The notes: generated from the sequence alone by a model not told the origin. DNA of 50,989 nt from Spirochaetales bacterium (GCA_016928415.1 JAFGKU010000086.1:1-50989), one strand, 5' to 3'; positions 16,443 through 25,286 are shown, counted from the first letter of the stretch. Translations and numbers: made by a program.

Positions 16443-16877
16443 TCATCCCATTACGGACAACATGAAAACGAGGGTAAAGATAGCCGTCGTTTCAACTATA
16501 CCAATCGCAATCAGGTAATTGGCAAATCCCTTTCCCGTTTCAGCGAACGCATCCGCCGCGGCAGCGCCGATCTTGCCCTGGAAAAAAGCCGATACGCCAA
16601 TGGAAACACCGCCGAAAGCGCCTATACCGAGGATGGCCAGTCCGGGGGCCGCTGCAGCCATTACTCCCTTTATTTGAATCATGAGGATGTACCCGTAAAT
16701 CGTCTGTGTCAGGGGAGCTCCGATAAACGCCAAAAGTAAAAACGGCGCGCTTTTATTCATGGCATAACATTTTTTCCAGGCACCGACAGAGGCCATGCCT
16801 GCCATCCCTATCCCGAATCCGGAGCCTATCGCGGAAAAAGCCAGGGCTGCCGAAAAAGCCATTTCACCTATATTCAT
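16443..16877 (-). CDS. ntpK: V-type ATP synthase subunit K (c-ring subunit), Na+-type ligands
   Basis: The 144-residue proteolipid has two hairpins (four membrane segments). The second carries the ion-binding Glu in IGIVETTAIF; the first has Gln/Thr in APLTQTIYG in its place, the double-hairpin layout of V-type K subunits. Thr and Gln of LTQ and the Gln of FFQGKIGAAAA match the positions that bind Na+ in Enterococcus hirae NtpK (Thr64, Gln65, Gln110, Glu139), so Na+ coupling is predicted. The ATG at 16877 follows GGAG at a spacing of 10 nt; the longer frame to 16964 runs through a hairpin and is unlikely. It lies 114 nt after ntpI and is last in the operon. Confidence 0.9.
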   Translation of the reverse strand: MNIGEMAFSAALAFSAIGSGFGIGMAGMASVGAWKKCYAMNKSAPFLLLAFIGAPLTQTIYGYILMIQIKGVMAAAAPGLAILGIGAFGGVSIGVSAFFQGKIGAAAADAFAETGKGFANYLIAIGIVETTAIFTLVFMLSVMG

Positions 16878-16943
16878 TAAATCATTTCTCCTTCCTAATT
16901 TTCCTAAAGGCATACAACGTTTACCATCAATGCCCGTTATATA

Positions 16944-16993
16944 CCATAAATGCTTATTTAGCATTTATGGGTAAACGCTCTTTTTCAAGCGTT
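16944..16993 (-). promoter_or_regulatory. Tandem hairpins between ntpI and ntpK
   Basis: In the mRNA a 6-bp stem (AACGCT/AGCGTT, 16993-16974) at the ntpI stop is followed by a perfect 11-bp stem CCATAAATGCT/AGCATTTATGG with a 5-nt loop (16970-16944). No T run follows, so termination is unlikely. A processing or stabilising element that raises c-ring subunit output is plausible. Confidence 0.6.
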
Positions 16994-18812
16994 ACTTTTT
17001 CTCAGAAAACGGTGCGTATTCCGTTCCGGACCATTCCATCCCCAGGTGACTGGAAAATTCCAGCATATTCAGCCGCACGCCATGCACCACTATGGACATG
17101 AAGCACATTATGATATTCAGCGAATGCCCGGCTAAAAGAATGAGGACGCTGAACACAATCAAGTGGGGGTTACCGGCGGATAGCTGTGCAGCCATCGAGT
17201 TGAAGGCCCTTTCCACGGCAAACCCGGCAAAGCCGACGGCGAAAAGACGGACATAGGAAATAATGTCGCCGAATGAACCCATGCTGTTTAACAATGTTAA
17301 AGGAAGCTTTAATAATCCTATAAGCACTCCCTTGATGAAATTACCGTTCTGTTCACTGAAAATCACAAGCAGTCCCACCCCGCTTATCAGGCAGATGATG
17401 AGTACCTGCACCATATTTGCAAACAGTTCTTCCTGAAATATCATATTGAAGATAAGCATGTAAAATCCGGCCAATACAAGAATTTTACCAATTTCAGCGA
17501 ACGATGTCAGCTTCGGGAAATTCTTGAAAAAGGAAACCAGATGCGCCAGGGTAAGATGAACGATGGCGATGGAAAAACATACTTTCATCAATACGGTGGT
17601 CGTGTTGATTCCCGATGCGGGATCGGCGAAATTGGCTATATATGGAATAACCAGCCATGAAAACGGAGGCATCTTCGAAACCGCTTCTATGGCAAACCAG
17701 GTGCCTGTCATCGCTCCCCAGATGATAGTAGAGACGCTCATGACGGTCATCAATATGAACGGATCGGAGGGTACCTTTTTCAGTTTGATTCGTGCAATGA
17801 TTGTTCCCAACAGCATCAGGAAACCGTAGCCGGCATCTCCGACAATCATTGCATAGAATATGCTGAAAAAGAAAAGAAACCAGGGGCTGATATCGTATTC
17901 GCGGTAACCGGGGACAGTACCCAGCAGATCAAATACCGGTTTGATGATACGGATGGCGCGCGGATTTCTGATCAGGGTAGGAACAGGTTCTTCGGGAGAG
18001 GGGTCGTTTAGTATAAGGCCCCAGCCGTTCGTTCTGGCTGATTCCCTGACAATATCCGTCTTGTCGGCAGGGATATAGCCGGACAGCCAGGCTATTTTCT
18101 CCCTGTTTACAACACCTGATTTCACCTCCTCGTATTCTATCTGCCTGTTGTAATCTTCCATTGACTTTTTGATGTTACCGGTCTGATCATGATACCCTTC
18201 CATGATATCCTGGCATTCTTTTATTTGCCTGTTCAATTCAACCAGTTCGGACTGCATGGCCGAAAGGCTTCTGGCCGGTAAAGCCGATTGGGGAACGGGC
18301 ATGCTCTCCTCATCCGGCTTCCCGGCAGCCACGATAAGGACATTTTGCCTGTCCCTTGAAATAACGATGTAATCGACCGTATCGGGAATGTTCCTGACAA
18401 AGCGGACGGGCACCTTGAAAAGCGTCAATTCAACGCCCCTGGAGGAAAGGTAATGCATATCTTCCGGATTGAAGTGGCCCCAGGAACCCATGCGTTCCAT
18501 TTCAATATACAGCCGCTCCCTCTCCTCCTGAAGCGCCTTCAGCCTGTTATAATGCTCAATGACGCTGGAGGCTATTTTATAGCCGCAAGTTGCTTCGGCC
18601 TGTGCCGAAGACGGTTTCTTTTTTTTGGGTTTGGGAATGAGATAAAGGGATTTTTCCAACAGGTCCTTTTTTTCCTTTAATAGCTGGTAATTGTCACTGT
18701 TACGGCTGAGTGTTTCAACATGCATCAATCCGAGCTTTCTCACCTGCCGGACCGTATCCTCTTTCAGGGTTTCGAGGGTGATGATATGCACTCTTTTCAT
18801 TTTAACGATCAT
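16992..18812 (-). CDS. ntpI: V-type ATP synthase subunit I (a-subunit homologue)
   Basis: A 606-residue protein. The N-terminal half (about 1-310) is cytosolic, with coiled-coil stretches and the starting KMKRVHIITLETL typical of subunit I. The C-terminal half has seven to eight membrane segments, including the conserved EISPWF-like YDISPWFLFFFSIFYAMIVG and the ion half-channel region FGDIISYVRLFAVGFAGFA with its essential Arg. It forms the stator channel next to the c-ring. Start ATG 18812 has AAGGAA upstream and lies 6 nt after the subunit D stop. Length is slightly below the usual 640-660. Confidence 0.92.
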   Translation of the reverse strand: MIVKMKRVHIITLETLKEDTVRQVRKLGLMHVETLSRNSDNYQLLKEKKDLLEKSLYLIPKPKKKKPSSAQAEATCGYKIASSVIEHYNRLKALQEERERLYIEMERMGSWGHFNPEDMHYLSSRGVELTLFKVPVRFVRNIPDTVDYIVISRDRQNVLIVAAGKPDEESMPVPQSALPARSLSAMQSELVELNRQIKECQDIMEGYHDQTGNIKKSMEDYNRQIEYEEVKSGVVNREKIAWLSGYIPADKTDIVRESARTNGWGLILNDPSPEEPVPTLIRNPRAIRIIKPVFDLLGTVPGYREYDISPWFLFFFSIFYAMIVGDAGYGFLMLLGTIIARIKLKKVPSDPFILMTVMSVSTIIWGAMTGTWFAIEAVSKMPPFSWLVIPYIANFADPASGINTTTVLMKVCFSIAIVHLTLAHLVSFFKNFPKLTSFAEIGKILVLAGFYMLIFNMIFQEELFANMVQVLIICLISGVGLLVIFSEQNGNFIKGVLIGLLKLPLTLLNSMGSFGDIISYVRLFAVGFAGFAVERAFNSMAAQLSAGNPHLIVFSVLILLAGHSLNIIMCFMSIVVHGVRLNMLEFSSHLGMEWSGTEYAPFSEKK

Positions 18813-18818
18813 GACCCG

Positions 18819-19412
18819 CTATTCCTTCTTTATTTTGTTCTTGGCGATTTTTCCCGTAACGACGGCTGCCGTCTGCTGGTCGCCCAGGTAAATTTTTATA
18901 ACCCGGATATTCTCTTTTGTTTCCGGTATTTTTACCTTTTCGAAAAGGTTCACCCTCTGTGCGGTAATCCTCAACTCCTCGGCCAGCAGCAGTTTCTGTT
19001 CTTCAAGGACATTCATCTCCGCCTGGAGAACGAGGATTTCCCTCATCACTCCCAGGCCTGCGTCCACCCAAAGGGGCATCATGAAAAGATCGTAATCCAT
19101 TTCACGAATGATCAATTCCCTGAAAACAGGGATCTCGATGCCGGCTATATTGCCCGCTTCAATTTCTATTTTTTCAACGGTCAGCAGCGGTGTCAAATCG
19201 ATCTGTTCGCCGAAAACGGCTATCCATTGCGAAAGCTCATTTTGAATATCCTCGATTTTCGTTTCGATTTCATCAATCTTTAACGATATACGCCTGATTT
19301 CCATCTGCAGCTGCTGCTTTTTCAACATGAGGGTAGGCAGGTAACGGAGAAACCGTGAAAGGGAATCTTTTTGTTTCTTCAATTCATTTTTCGTGAATTT
19401 GATCCGCGCCAT
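18819..19412 (-). CDS. ntpD: V-type ATP synthase subunit D (central rotor stalk)
   Basis: The 197-residue protein is predicted to be a long antiparallel coiled coil, with the family N-terminus IKFTKNELKKQKDSLSRFLR and basic, helix-rich ends. Subunit D connects the A3B3 head with the c-ring. It lies between ntpB (13-nt gap) and ntpI (6-nt gap). In most bacteria it pairs with subunit F in the stalk, but no F gene is present in this operon. Confidence 0.9.
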   Translation of the reverse strand: MARIKFTKNELKKQKDSLSRFLRYLPTLMLKKQQLQMEIRRISLKIDEIETKIEDIQNELSQWIAVFGEQIDLTPLLTVEKIEIEAGNIAGIEIPVFRELIIREMDYDLFMMPLWVDAGLGVMREILVLQAEMNVLEEQKLLLAEELRITAQRVNLFEKVKIPETKENIRVIKIYLGDQQTAAVVTGKIAKNKIKKE

Positions 19413-19425
19413 CGCCTTTTAACCT

Positions 19426-20721
19426 TCAGTTTTCCGGCCAGAATTGGTTCATCAGTTCCGTTCTCAGTCCCGTTTCTTCTTTTGTAAAGCAATCCGATAG
19501 AATCTGCCAGCCCAGATCCATCGCCTTTTCCAGGGGAATATTCACGGACAGGTCCATGAGTTTGGACTCGAACAGGTCCCCGTATTTAAGCAGTTTCTGG
19601 TCCCATTCCGACATACGGAAGCCCATGGCCTTTTTTTCAAGCGATTCCTTGAAATTGGCATACAGTTTGATCATGCCGTCCATAAGGCTTCGATGGTCTT
19701 CGCGTGTTTTCTTGTTCACCAGCTGTTTCAACCTGGAAAGGGAACCGAAAGGCTCAATACGGCCGTTCCTCAGGTAAAACTGGCCTTCGGTAATGTACCC
19801 CGTGTTATCCGGAACCGGATGGGTCACATCGTCGCCGGGCATGGTGGTTACCGCCAGTATGGTGATGGAGCCGGCCCCCTCGAAATCGACCGCCTTCTCA
19901 TACCTTGCCGCCAGCTGGCTGTAAAGATCTCCCGGGTAACCGCGGTTTGAAGGCACCTTCTCCATCGTGATGGATATTTCCTTGAGCGCGTCCGAAAAAT
20001 TGGTCATGTCGGTCAACAGAACCAGTACCCGTTTCCCTTTCAGGGCGAACCTTTCGGCAACGGCGAGTGCAATATCAGGAACGAGGAGACACTCGACTAT
20101 GGGGTCCGCCGCCGTGTGTACGAAAAATATCGTCCGGGACAGGGCGCCGCCCTGTTCAAGCGAATCCCTGAAAAAAAGATAATCGTCGTATTTCAATCCC
20201 ATTCCGCCCAGGATGATCATATCGACTTCCGCCTGCAGCGCGATCCTGGCCAAAAGCTCGTTGTACGGTTCGCCTGACACGGAAAAAATGGGCAGTTTCT
20301 GTGATTCCACCAATGAGTTGAACAGGTCGATCATGGGAATGCCGGTACGGATCATGTTCCGCGGAACGATGCGCTTGGCCGGATTGACGGAAGGACCGCC
20401 GATCTCAATCAGGTTCTCCGTCAGTTCGGGACCCTTGTCCCTCGGCTTTCCGCTTCCCGTAAAAATGCGTCCCATCAGGTTGTCGGAGAAGGAAACCTGC
20501 ATGGGGTGTCCCAGGAACTTCACTTCATCGTCCGTGGCTATACCGCGCGAACCGGCAAACACCTGAAGCGACACATTATCGCCGTCTAGGCGGATAACCT
20601 CTGCCAGCGATTCGCCGGATTCGGAGGTGACGAGGGCCAACTCACCGTATGTGATGTCCTTTGCCTTGACCGTAATAACGTTGCCGGCTATGTAATCGAT
20701 TTTACTGTAAATCTTCCTCAT
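19426..20721 (-). CDS. ntpB: V-type ATP synthase subunit B (regulatory)
   Basis: A 431-residue non-catalytic nucleotide-fold subunit. It has [35 protein letters not shown] and the degenerate P-loop [20 protein letters not shown], plus the conserved [14 protein letters not shown] and [20 protein letters not shown]. Length is slightly short of the usual 455-460. Three copies alternate with subunit A in the head. It lies 15 nt downstream of ntpA. Confidence 0.95.
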   Translation of the reverse strand: MRKIYSKIDYIAGNVITVKAKDITYGELALVTSESGESLAEVIRLDGDNVSLQVFAGSRGIATDDEVKFLGHPMQVSFSDNLMGRIFTGSGKPRDKGPELTENLIEIGGPSVNPAKRIVPRNMIRTGIPMIDLFNSLVESQKLPIFSVSGEPYNELLARIALQAEVDMIILGGMGLKYDDYLFFRDSLEQGGALSRTIFFVHTAADPIVECLLVPDIALAVAERFALKGKRVLVLLTDMTNFSDALKEISITMEKVPSNRGYPGDLYSQLAARYEKAVDFEGAGSITILAVTTMPGDDVTHPVPDNTGYITEGQFYLRNGRIEPFGSLSRLKQLVNKKTREDHRSLMDGMIKLYANFKESLEKKAMGFRMSEWDQKLLKYGDLFESKLMDLSVNIPLEKAMDLGWQILSDCFTKEETGLRTELMNQFWPEN

Positions 20722-20736
20722 TTTTCATTCCACCCT

Positions 20737-22512
20737 TTACCCTGTGAATCTGCTTTTAAAAATATCATTCAGTTCTTCCCTGGTTTCCTTTACGGTATTT
20801 AAAAAAGTGTCTTCAAGCTCTTTTTCAATTTTCTTGAAATTATCGCTTTCCCATTCCGCGCCGTTCAGATCAAGAAATCTCTGGCGCAACTGGTTGAAAT
20901 AGGAACGGGCGGAGGCCTTGTCAGGCAGAGTGAAGGATGCCAGGAGAATTTTGACCAAAAAATTAAAAATGTATCTCTGCCGGGGAATGCTCGTGGCTGC
21001 ATCCACCGCGTCAAAGGCATTCTGCTGCAGGTAAACGGAATCGACGAATTCGGACTTCAGGTAGACAATGTAGTCATCCAGAGAAGTTCCTTCCTCACCG
21101 ACAACCTTCATCATCTGGTCAACTTCGTTCCCGCTGAAAAGAACGGAACGCACATACCGGCTCTTATGCGGTTCGACGGCCCCTTCATACTTGGACCAGC
21201 TGTCGAGGGGATGGATGGCGGGATAACGCCGGGCATCCGATCTTTCACGGGAAAGACCATGAAAGGCCCCGACGACCTTCAGGGTTGCCTGCGTTACCGG
21301 TTCCTCGAAATTGCCGCCGGCCGGGCTTACCGTTCCGCCTATGGTTACCGAACCGATGGTGCCGTCCTTGAACCTTACGATACCGGCCCTTTCATAGAAG
21401 CCGGCGATAACGGATTCCAGGTATGCCGGGAAGGCTTCTTCCCCCGGTATCTCCTCAAGACGTCCGGACATTTCACGCATGGCCTGGGCCCAGCGCGACG
21501 TGGAATCAGCCAGAAGGAGAACGTGCAGGCCCATCTGCCTGTAATATTCCGCCATGGTAACGGCCGTGTAAACACTCGCCTCGCGCGCCGCAACGGGCAT
21601 GGAACTCGTGTTACACACGATTACCGTTCTTTCCATCAATGTTTTACCCGTTCTCGGGTCGGTGAGCTCGGGGAATTCCCTCAATGTTTCAACAACCTCA
21701 CCGGCTCTTTCACCGCATGCGGCGATGATGACAATGTCTACTTCCGCATGCCGGCTCGTAATCTGCTGGAGAACGGTCTTGCCGGCGCCGAACGGCCCGG
21801 GGATACAATACGTGCCCCCCTTGGCCACCGGTACAAGCGTGTCGATTATCCTTATCTTGGTGGCAAGGGCCTCCGAAGGCCGCAGCCTTTCCGAATAAAT
21901 GTCGATGGGCCGTTTGACAGGCCAGTTGAAAACCATCGTTACGGGAATTGATTTGCCGTTTTCATCTTTTAATTGCGCGATCGTATGGCGTACCGAATAT
22001 TTCCCGGCCTGTACAACCGATTCAACCGTGTAAGTGCCGTACATGTTGAAGGGGACCATGATTTTATGGGTAAAGATACCCTCGGGAACGGTACCCAGGG
22101 TATCACCCCGTACAACCGTGTCTCCCGGCTTCGCTATGGGCGTAAAATCAAATTCAAGCGATTCCGGCAGGGCGCTTAAATAAAACCCCCGTTCAAGGAA
22201 AAATCCGCACTTCCGTGCTATCTGCGGCAATGGATTCTGCAGCCCGTCGAAAATCTGCGTCAGGAGACCGGGGCCAAGTTCAACGGAAAGAAGGTCATCT
22301 GTAAATTCAACGTCATCCCCTATCCGGATGCCTCTGGTCATTTCAAATACCTGCATTTCGACCTTGCTGCCGCGGATACGGATTACTTCCGCTTTCAGGT
22401 GTTTCCCGCCCGTAATAATATAGCCAACCTCGTTCATTCTTACCGAGGAATCGCATTCGGCGGACACCATGTTTCCGGACACGCCTATCACCTTTCCCTT
22501 GCTATTTGCCAT
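20737..22512 (-). CDS. ntpA: V-type ATP synthase subunit A (catalytic)
   Basis: A 591-residue catalytic subunit with P-loop GPFGAGKTVLQQ (about residues 229-240), the catalytic-Glu region IIAACGERAGEVVETLREFP and ADSTSRWAQAMREMSGRLEE. The bulge domain typical of A/V-type A subunits is present at about residues 110-190 (GDTVVRGDTLGTVPEG). Length is standard. ATG 22512 has GGAG at good spacing and overlaps the end of the DUF2764-like gene by 11 nt. Confidence 0.96.
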   Translation of the reverse strand: MANSKGKVIGVSGNMVSAECDSSVRMNEVGYIITGGKHLKAEVIRIRGSKVEMQVFEMTRGIRIGDDVEFTDDLLSVELGPGLLTQIFDGLQNPLPQIARKCGFFLERGFYLSALPESLEFDFTPIAKPGDTVVRGDTLGTVPEGIFTHKIMVPFNMYGTYTVESVVQAGKYSVRHTIAQLKDENGKSIPVTMVFNWPVKRPIDIYSERLRPSEALATKIRIIDTLVPVAKGGTYCIPGPFGAGKTVLQQITSRHAEVDIVIIAACGERAGEVVETLREFPELTDPRTGKTLMERTVIVCNTSSMPVAAREASVYTAVTMAEYYRQMGLHVLLLADSTSRWAQAMREMSGRLEEIPGEEAFPAYLESVIAGFYERAGIVRFKDGTIGSVTIGGTVSPAGGNFEEPVTQATLKVVGAFHGLSRERSDARRYPAIHPLDSWSKYEGAVEPHKSRYVRSVLFSGNEVDQMMKVVGEEGTSLDDYIVYLKSEFVDSVYLQQNAFDAVDAATSIPRQRYIFNFLVKILLASFTLPDKASARSYFNQLRQRFLDLNGAEWESDNFKKIEKELEDTFLNTVKETREELNDIFKSRFTG

Positions 22513-23068
22513 AAGAGTGCTCCTCCCTGTCGGTGATTATTTTCCTGAAGGCAGTTACCTGCTTCTCGTAATGATTCGATCCCGCGTCGTCACTGAATTT
22601 TGCCTTGCGTTCAAGTACCTTCAATTTCAATGCATGGGCGAGTACGTTTTCCAGATTGAAAAACTGACCCGTCTCGATTTCTTCAATGTAAGCCCATCTT
22701 GATTTATTGAGAAAATTTTCCGCCATAAGGGGTGTCTCCTGCTGCATTGCCAGCTTGGCCACCGCTCTAGGTGAAAGATCATCCACACAATCCCTCAAGT
22801 GAACGGTTCCGTCCACTCCCTTTTTTTTGGCCCGCAGGAGTGTCATCTCGTTTCTCAGGTTGGCCTCCCAGACACGCCATTTTTCCAGGAACCAATGACT
22901 GCATTGCTCCGCATCAGGCTCGATGCCCTTAATCGACTTGAAAATTTCAAAGTCTTCAGGGGACAATTGTTCCTTTACGGTTTCTTCAAACTGCTCATAG
23001 GGCTGACCCGCATCCATCTCATAGGAAAGGAAGGGAAGGGATGCAACGAGATAATAATACCCGCTCAA
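22502..23068 (-). CDS. V-ATPase-operon DUF2764-type protein
   Basis: The 188-residue protein starts with SGYYYLVASLPFLSYEMDAG, the signature of the DUF2764 family found in the V-ATPase operons of spirochaetes and chlamydiae between subunits E and A. Biochemical function is not established; because these operons lack a recognisable subunit C it may take the place of C, linking stalk and membrane sector. The start is TTG at 23068, overlapping the ntpE stop by 4 nt, and the end overlaps ntpA. The sequence is helical and acidic. The family assignment is from memory of the motif. Confidence 0.8.
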   Translation of the reverse strand: MSGYYYLVASLPFLSYEMDAGQPYEQFEETVKEQLSPEDFEIFKSIKGIEPDAEQCSHWFLEKWRVWEANLRNEMTLLRAKKKGVDGTVHLRDCVDDLSPRAVAKLAMQQETPLMAENFLNKSRWAYIEEIETGQFFNLENVLAHALKLKVLERKAKFSDDAGSNHYEKQVTAFRKIITDREEHSYGK

Positions 23069-23694
23069 TGGTCTTTCCCCTTGTCGGCCGCCGATTCCCG
23101 GAGATACTCGGAAAGCTTGGCGTTGACAAACTGGGAAAGGCTATCGGCAATGCCTTTATCTGTAAAATCGTAGAAAAGAGAGCTGTTCTTTTCCTGAACC
23201 TTGAAACCCGCCTTTATTTCAGGCAGCGGATTGATTTCAAGGCCTTTTTTAATACTGCTTTTAAGTTTATCCATGAAAAACGATTCAAGCGCCTTTAAAT
23301 CCTCGGGATTCAAAAGGACGGAAATATCCGTCGAATTCCTGCTTGCGTAGCTTTCCACAATTTTGGTAATTGTGTCCATGAGAACCTTTTTTTCCTTCAG
23401 GGCTTCTTCCACCTCCGCCCGGATAATCTTCTCAAAGGTTGATTTGATTTCAGCCTGGACTTTAAGGATATAGTCACGGGCGGCATGCTTGATTGCTTCC
23501 TTGCTGTTGATCTCATACCGCATTGCTTCCTGTTTTGCCACCGCTGTAATCTTATCCGCTTCTATACGGGCATTTTCCACTATTTTTTGCGCGCTGTTAT
23601 TCGCTTTGGCCGTGATCTCTTCCGCCATCTGTTCGGAAGTTTTTATACCTTCATTTTTAATTTTCTCTATAAGTTCCTCTAGCTGGATCTCCAT
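23065..23694 (-). CDS. ntpE: V-type ATP synthase subunit E (peripheral stalk)
   Basis: A 209-residue protein: an N-terminal coiled coil of about 100 residues (EELIEKIKNEGIKTSEQMAE, NNSAQKIVENARIEADKI) followed by a compact C-terminal domain, the layout of subunit E. It normally dimerises with subunit G/H, which is not encoded here. ATG 23694 is preferred to GTG 23703 because AAGGTGG lies just before it. It is first in the ATPase operon, after a promoter-like element with a 12-nt T tract. Confidence 0.88.
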   Translation of the reverse strand: MEIQLEELIEKIKNEGIKTSEQMAEEITAKANNSAQKIVENARIEADKITAVAKQEAMRYEINSKEAIKHAARDYILKVQAEIKSTFEKIIRAEVEEALKEKKVLMDTITKIVESYASRNSTDISVLLNPEDLKALESFFMDKLKSSIKKGLEINPLPEIKAGFKVQEKNSSLFYDFTDKGIADSLSQFVNAKLSEYLRESAADKGKDH

Positions 23695-23737
23695 TTTCTC
23701 CACCTTTTAACAAGATTACTTTTCATGATGACAGTCT

Positions 23738-23766
23738 ACTCTAATGAATGAAAAAAAAAAAATCAA
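23738..23766 (-). promoter_or_regulatory. Putative V-ATPase operon promoter with T12 tract in spacer
   Basis: On the minus strand TTGATT (23766-23761), a 17-nt spacer starting with a run of T, and TAGAGT (23743-23738) lie about 44 nt before ntpE. The full T run is 12 nt and includes the last two bases of the -35. Slippage would change the spacer length. Confidence 0.45.
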
Positions 23767-23783
23767 GAGAATAAAGATCATAA

Positions 23784-24686
23784 TTATTTTCCCATTTCGT
23801 CCGCACCCGAACAAAGACGGTCCAGTTTTTCGAGGAAAGGCACAATATCATTAAAACCAATTGCCCGATGATCAAAAGCGATGCATAGAGGAAGAATTTT
23901 CCTGGCAGCTATTATATTACCATTATTTTCATCCTTAACCACACACGGTCTCTCCTGAACAGAGCCAATGCCAAACGCAACAATGTGGGGCGGTATAATT
24001 TCCAGCAAAGTCAAAGCACCGTTAATTTTTCCCGCCACCGAGCCTATATTGGAAACGATGATTGCCGGGGTCATAATATCCTCAGGATTTAACCTGTCGG
24101 TTTCCGGGATGGAATAATACTTCTGTCGTTCCTCCTTCCCGGCACGGTGCAGCCTGTTTTTTCCCAGGAGAATCGAGACAAGCCGTTTCAACCAGGTAAA
24201 ATCCATACATGAAAGTTTTCGCAGTGTATCCTTAATTAATATTCTGAACAATAATTCCTCGATATTCGTATTTTTTAGTTTCAATTTTATCCCTTCGATT
24301 GTGACGGCTAACTCCTCGAAAGACTTGTTTCCGGCATCACGTACCACAACCGGAAGGGCCTCCCCCGTTTCAAGAAGCCAGGGAATTCCCAGGTTGATTT
24401 TACCCGTCTGCCGTATTGATCCTTCCATGAAAAAATCACTGTATTTTAGTGTAGTATTTAAAACAGGCGCCGCCTTAATACCCTCAACTATAAATTTCAA
24501 AACAAAGGTATTGAAGGAAAGGCTTATTTTACATGACCGAAGCAGTTTTTCTTTTTCAGACAGATAAAGTGTGTATAATTCCGTGATATCCGGTTCATAG
24601 AGAAAGGTAACATGCGGGACACGCTTCCATGAATTCACCGTGGAGTAGGCTATGATTTTTTTTGCAAGTGAAAATTTTTTGTCCAT
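23784..24686 (-). CDS. 2-oxoacid dehydrogenase E2-like catalytic domain protein, altered active site
   Basis: The 300-residue protein resembles only the catalytic domain of dihydrolipoamide acyltransferases. The N-terminus KRVPHVTFLYEPDITELYTL, the middle GKINLGIPWLLETGEALPVV and the late IVSNIGSVAGKINGALTLL all follow the E2 fold. There is no lipoyl or E1-binding domain. The active-site segment reads CIAFDHRAIGFNDIVPFL instead of the usual HRxxDG: His and Arg are kept, the Asp-Gly pair is not. It may be a diverged acyltransferase or a non-catalytic relative. It starts directly after the purN stop (TAGATG), so the two genes are coupled. Confidence 0.75.
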   Translation of the reverse strand: MDKKFSLAKKIIAYSTVNSWKRVPHVTFLYEPDITELYTLYLSEKEKLLRSCKISLSFNTFVLKFIVEGIKAAPVLNTTLKYSDFFMEGSIRQTGKINLGIPWLLETGEALPVVVRDAGNKSFEELAVTIEGIKLKLKNTNIEELLFRILIKDTLRKLSCMDFTWLKRLVSILLGKNRLHRAGKEERQKYYSIPETDRLNPEDIMTPAIIVSNIGSVAGKINGALTLLEIIPPHIVAFGIGSVQERPCVVKDENNGNIIAARKILPLCIAFDHRAIGFNDIVPFLEKLDRLCSGADEMGK

Positions 24687-25286
24687 CTATAGCGGTATCC
24701 TTCCATCAATGATCTTTTGCAGTGTTTCAACAAGAAACCGGTGTTCCTTCTCCAGTACCCTGGCAGCCAAAGAGGCCGCATCATCATCAGCCAATACCGG
24801 GACCCGGCATTGGCTGATTATCCTCCCCGTATCGTATTCGGCATCCACCAGATGAACGGTTACGCCCGTTACCTTTTCCCCCGCGGCAATGACAGCTTCA
24901 TGGACATGAATGCCGTACATTCCCTTTCCCCCGTATTTCGGCAGCATGGCCGGGTGAATGTTCAGGATCCGGTTTTTGTAACAGGCAAGAACACGGGGTC
25001 CTGTTTTTTTCATGTAACCGGCCAAAATGACCAGATTGACCTTGTGCGCGGTAAGAACCGACAGCATTTTATTGTCCAAATCCTTAAAAAGAGGGAACTC
25101 GGCCGCGCTTACATGGCAGGCGGGAATGCCTGCCGCCCTGGCCCTGGTCAATGCCATGGAACCCGGATTATTGCTTATCACCACGACCGGGTCGGCATCC
25201 AGGTTCCCGTTCCTGCAGGCATCAATGACAGCCTGCATATTGCTTCCGTTATGCGAGGCTAAAAAGCCGAGTTTCAATTGCCCCAT
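24687..25286 (-). CDS. purN: Phosphoribosylglycinamide formyltransferase
   Basis: A 199-residue GAR transformylase that transfers the formyl group of 10-formyl-THF in purine synthesis. The catalytic triad is visible: Asn and His in RILNIHPAMLPKYGGKGMYG and Asp in VHLVDAEYDTGRII. The N-terminal LGFLASHNGSNMQAVIDA binds the phosphate of the substrate. The KYGGKGMYG loop is the variant common outside proteobacteria. The ATG has GGGAG 8 nt upstream. It stands away from other pur genes, coupled with the E2-like gene. Confidence 0.94.
   Translation of the reverse strand: MGQLKLGFLASHNGSNMQAVIDACRNGNLDADPVVVISNNPGSMALTRARAAGIPACHVSAAEFPLFKDLDNKMLSVLTAHKVNLVILAGYMKKTGPRVLACYKNRILNIHPAMLPKYGGKGMYGIHVHEAVIAAGEKVTGVTVHLVDAEYDTGRIISQCRVPVLADDDAASLAARVLEKEHRFLVETLQKIIDGRIPL

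Noticed and set aside
21166-21951. Long plus-strand frame of 261 codons inside ntpA
   Set aside because: It lies wholly within a highly conserved catalytic subunit gene, is rich in Arg, Gly and Pro as shadow frames are, and has no family resemblance.
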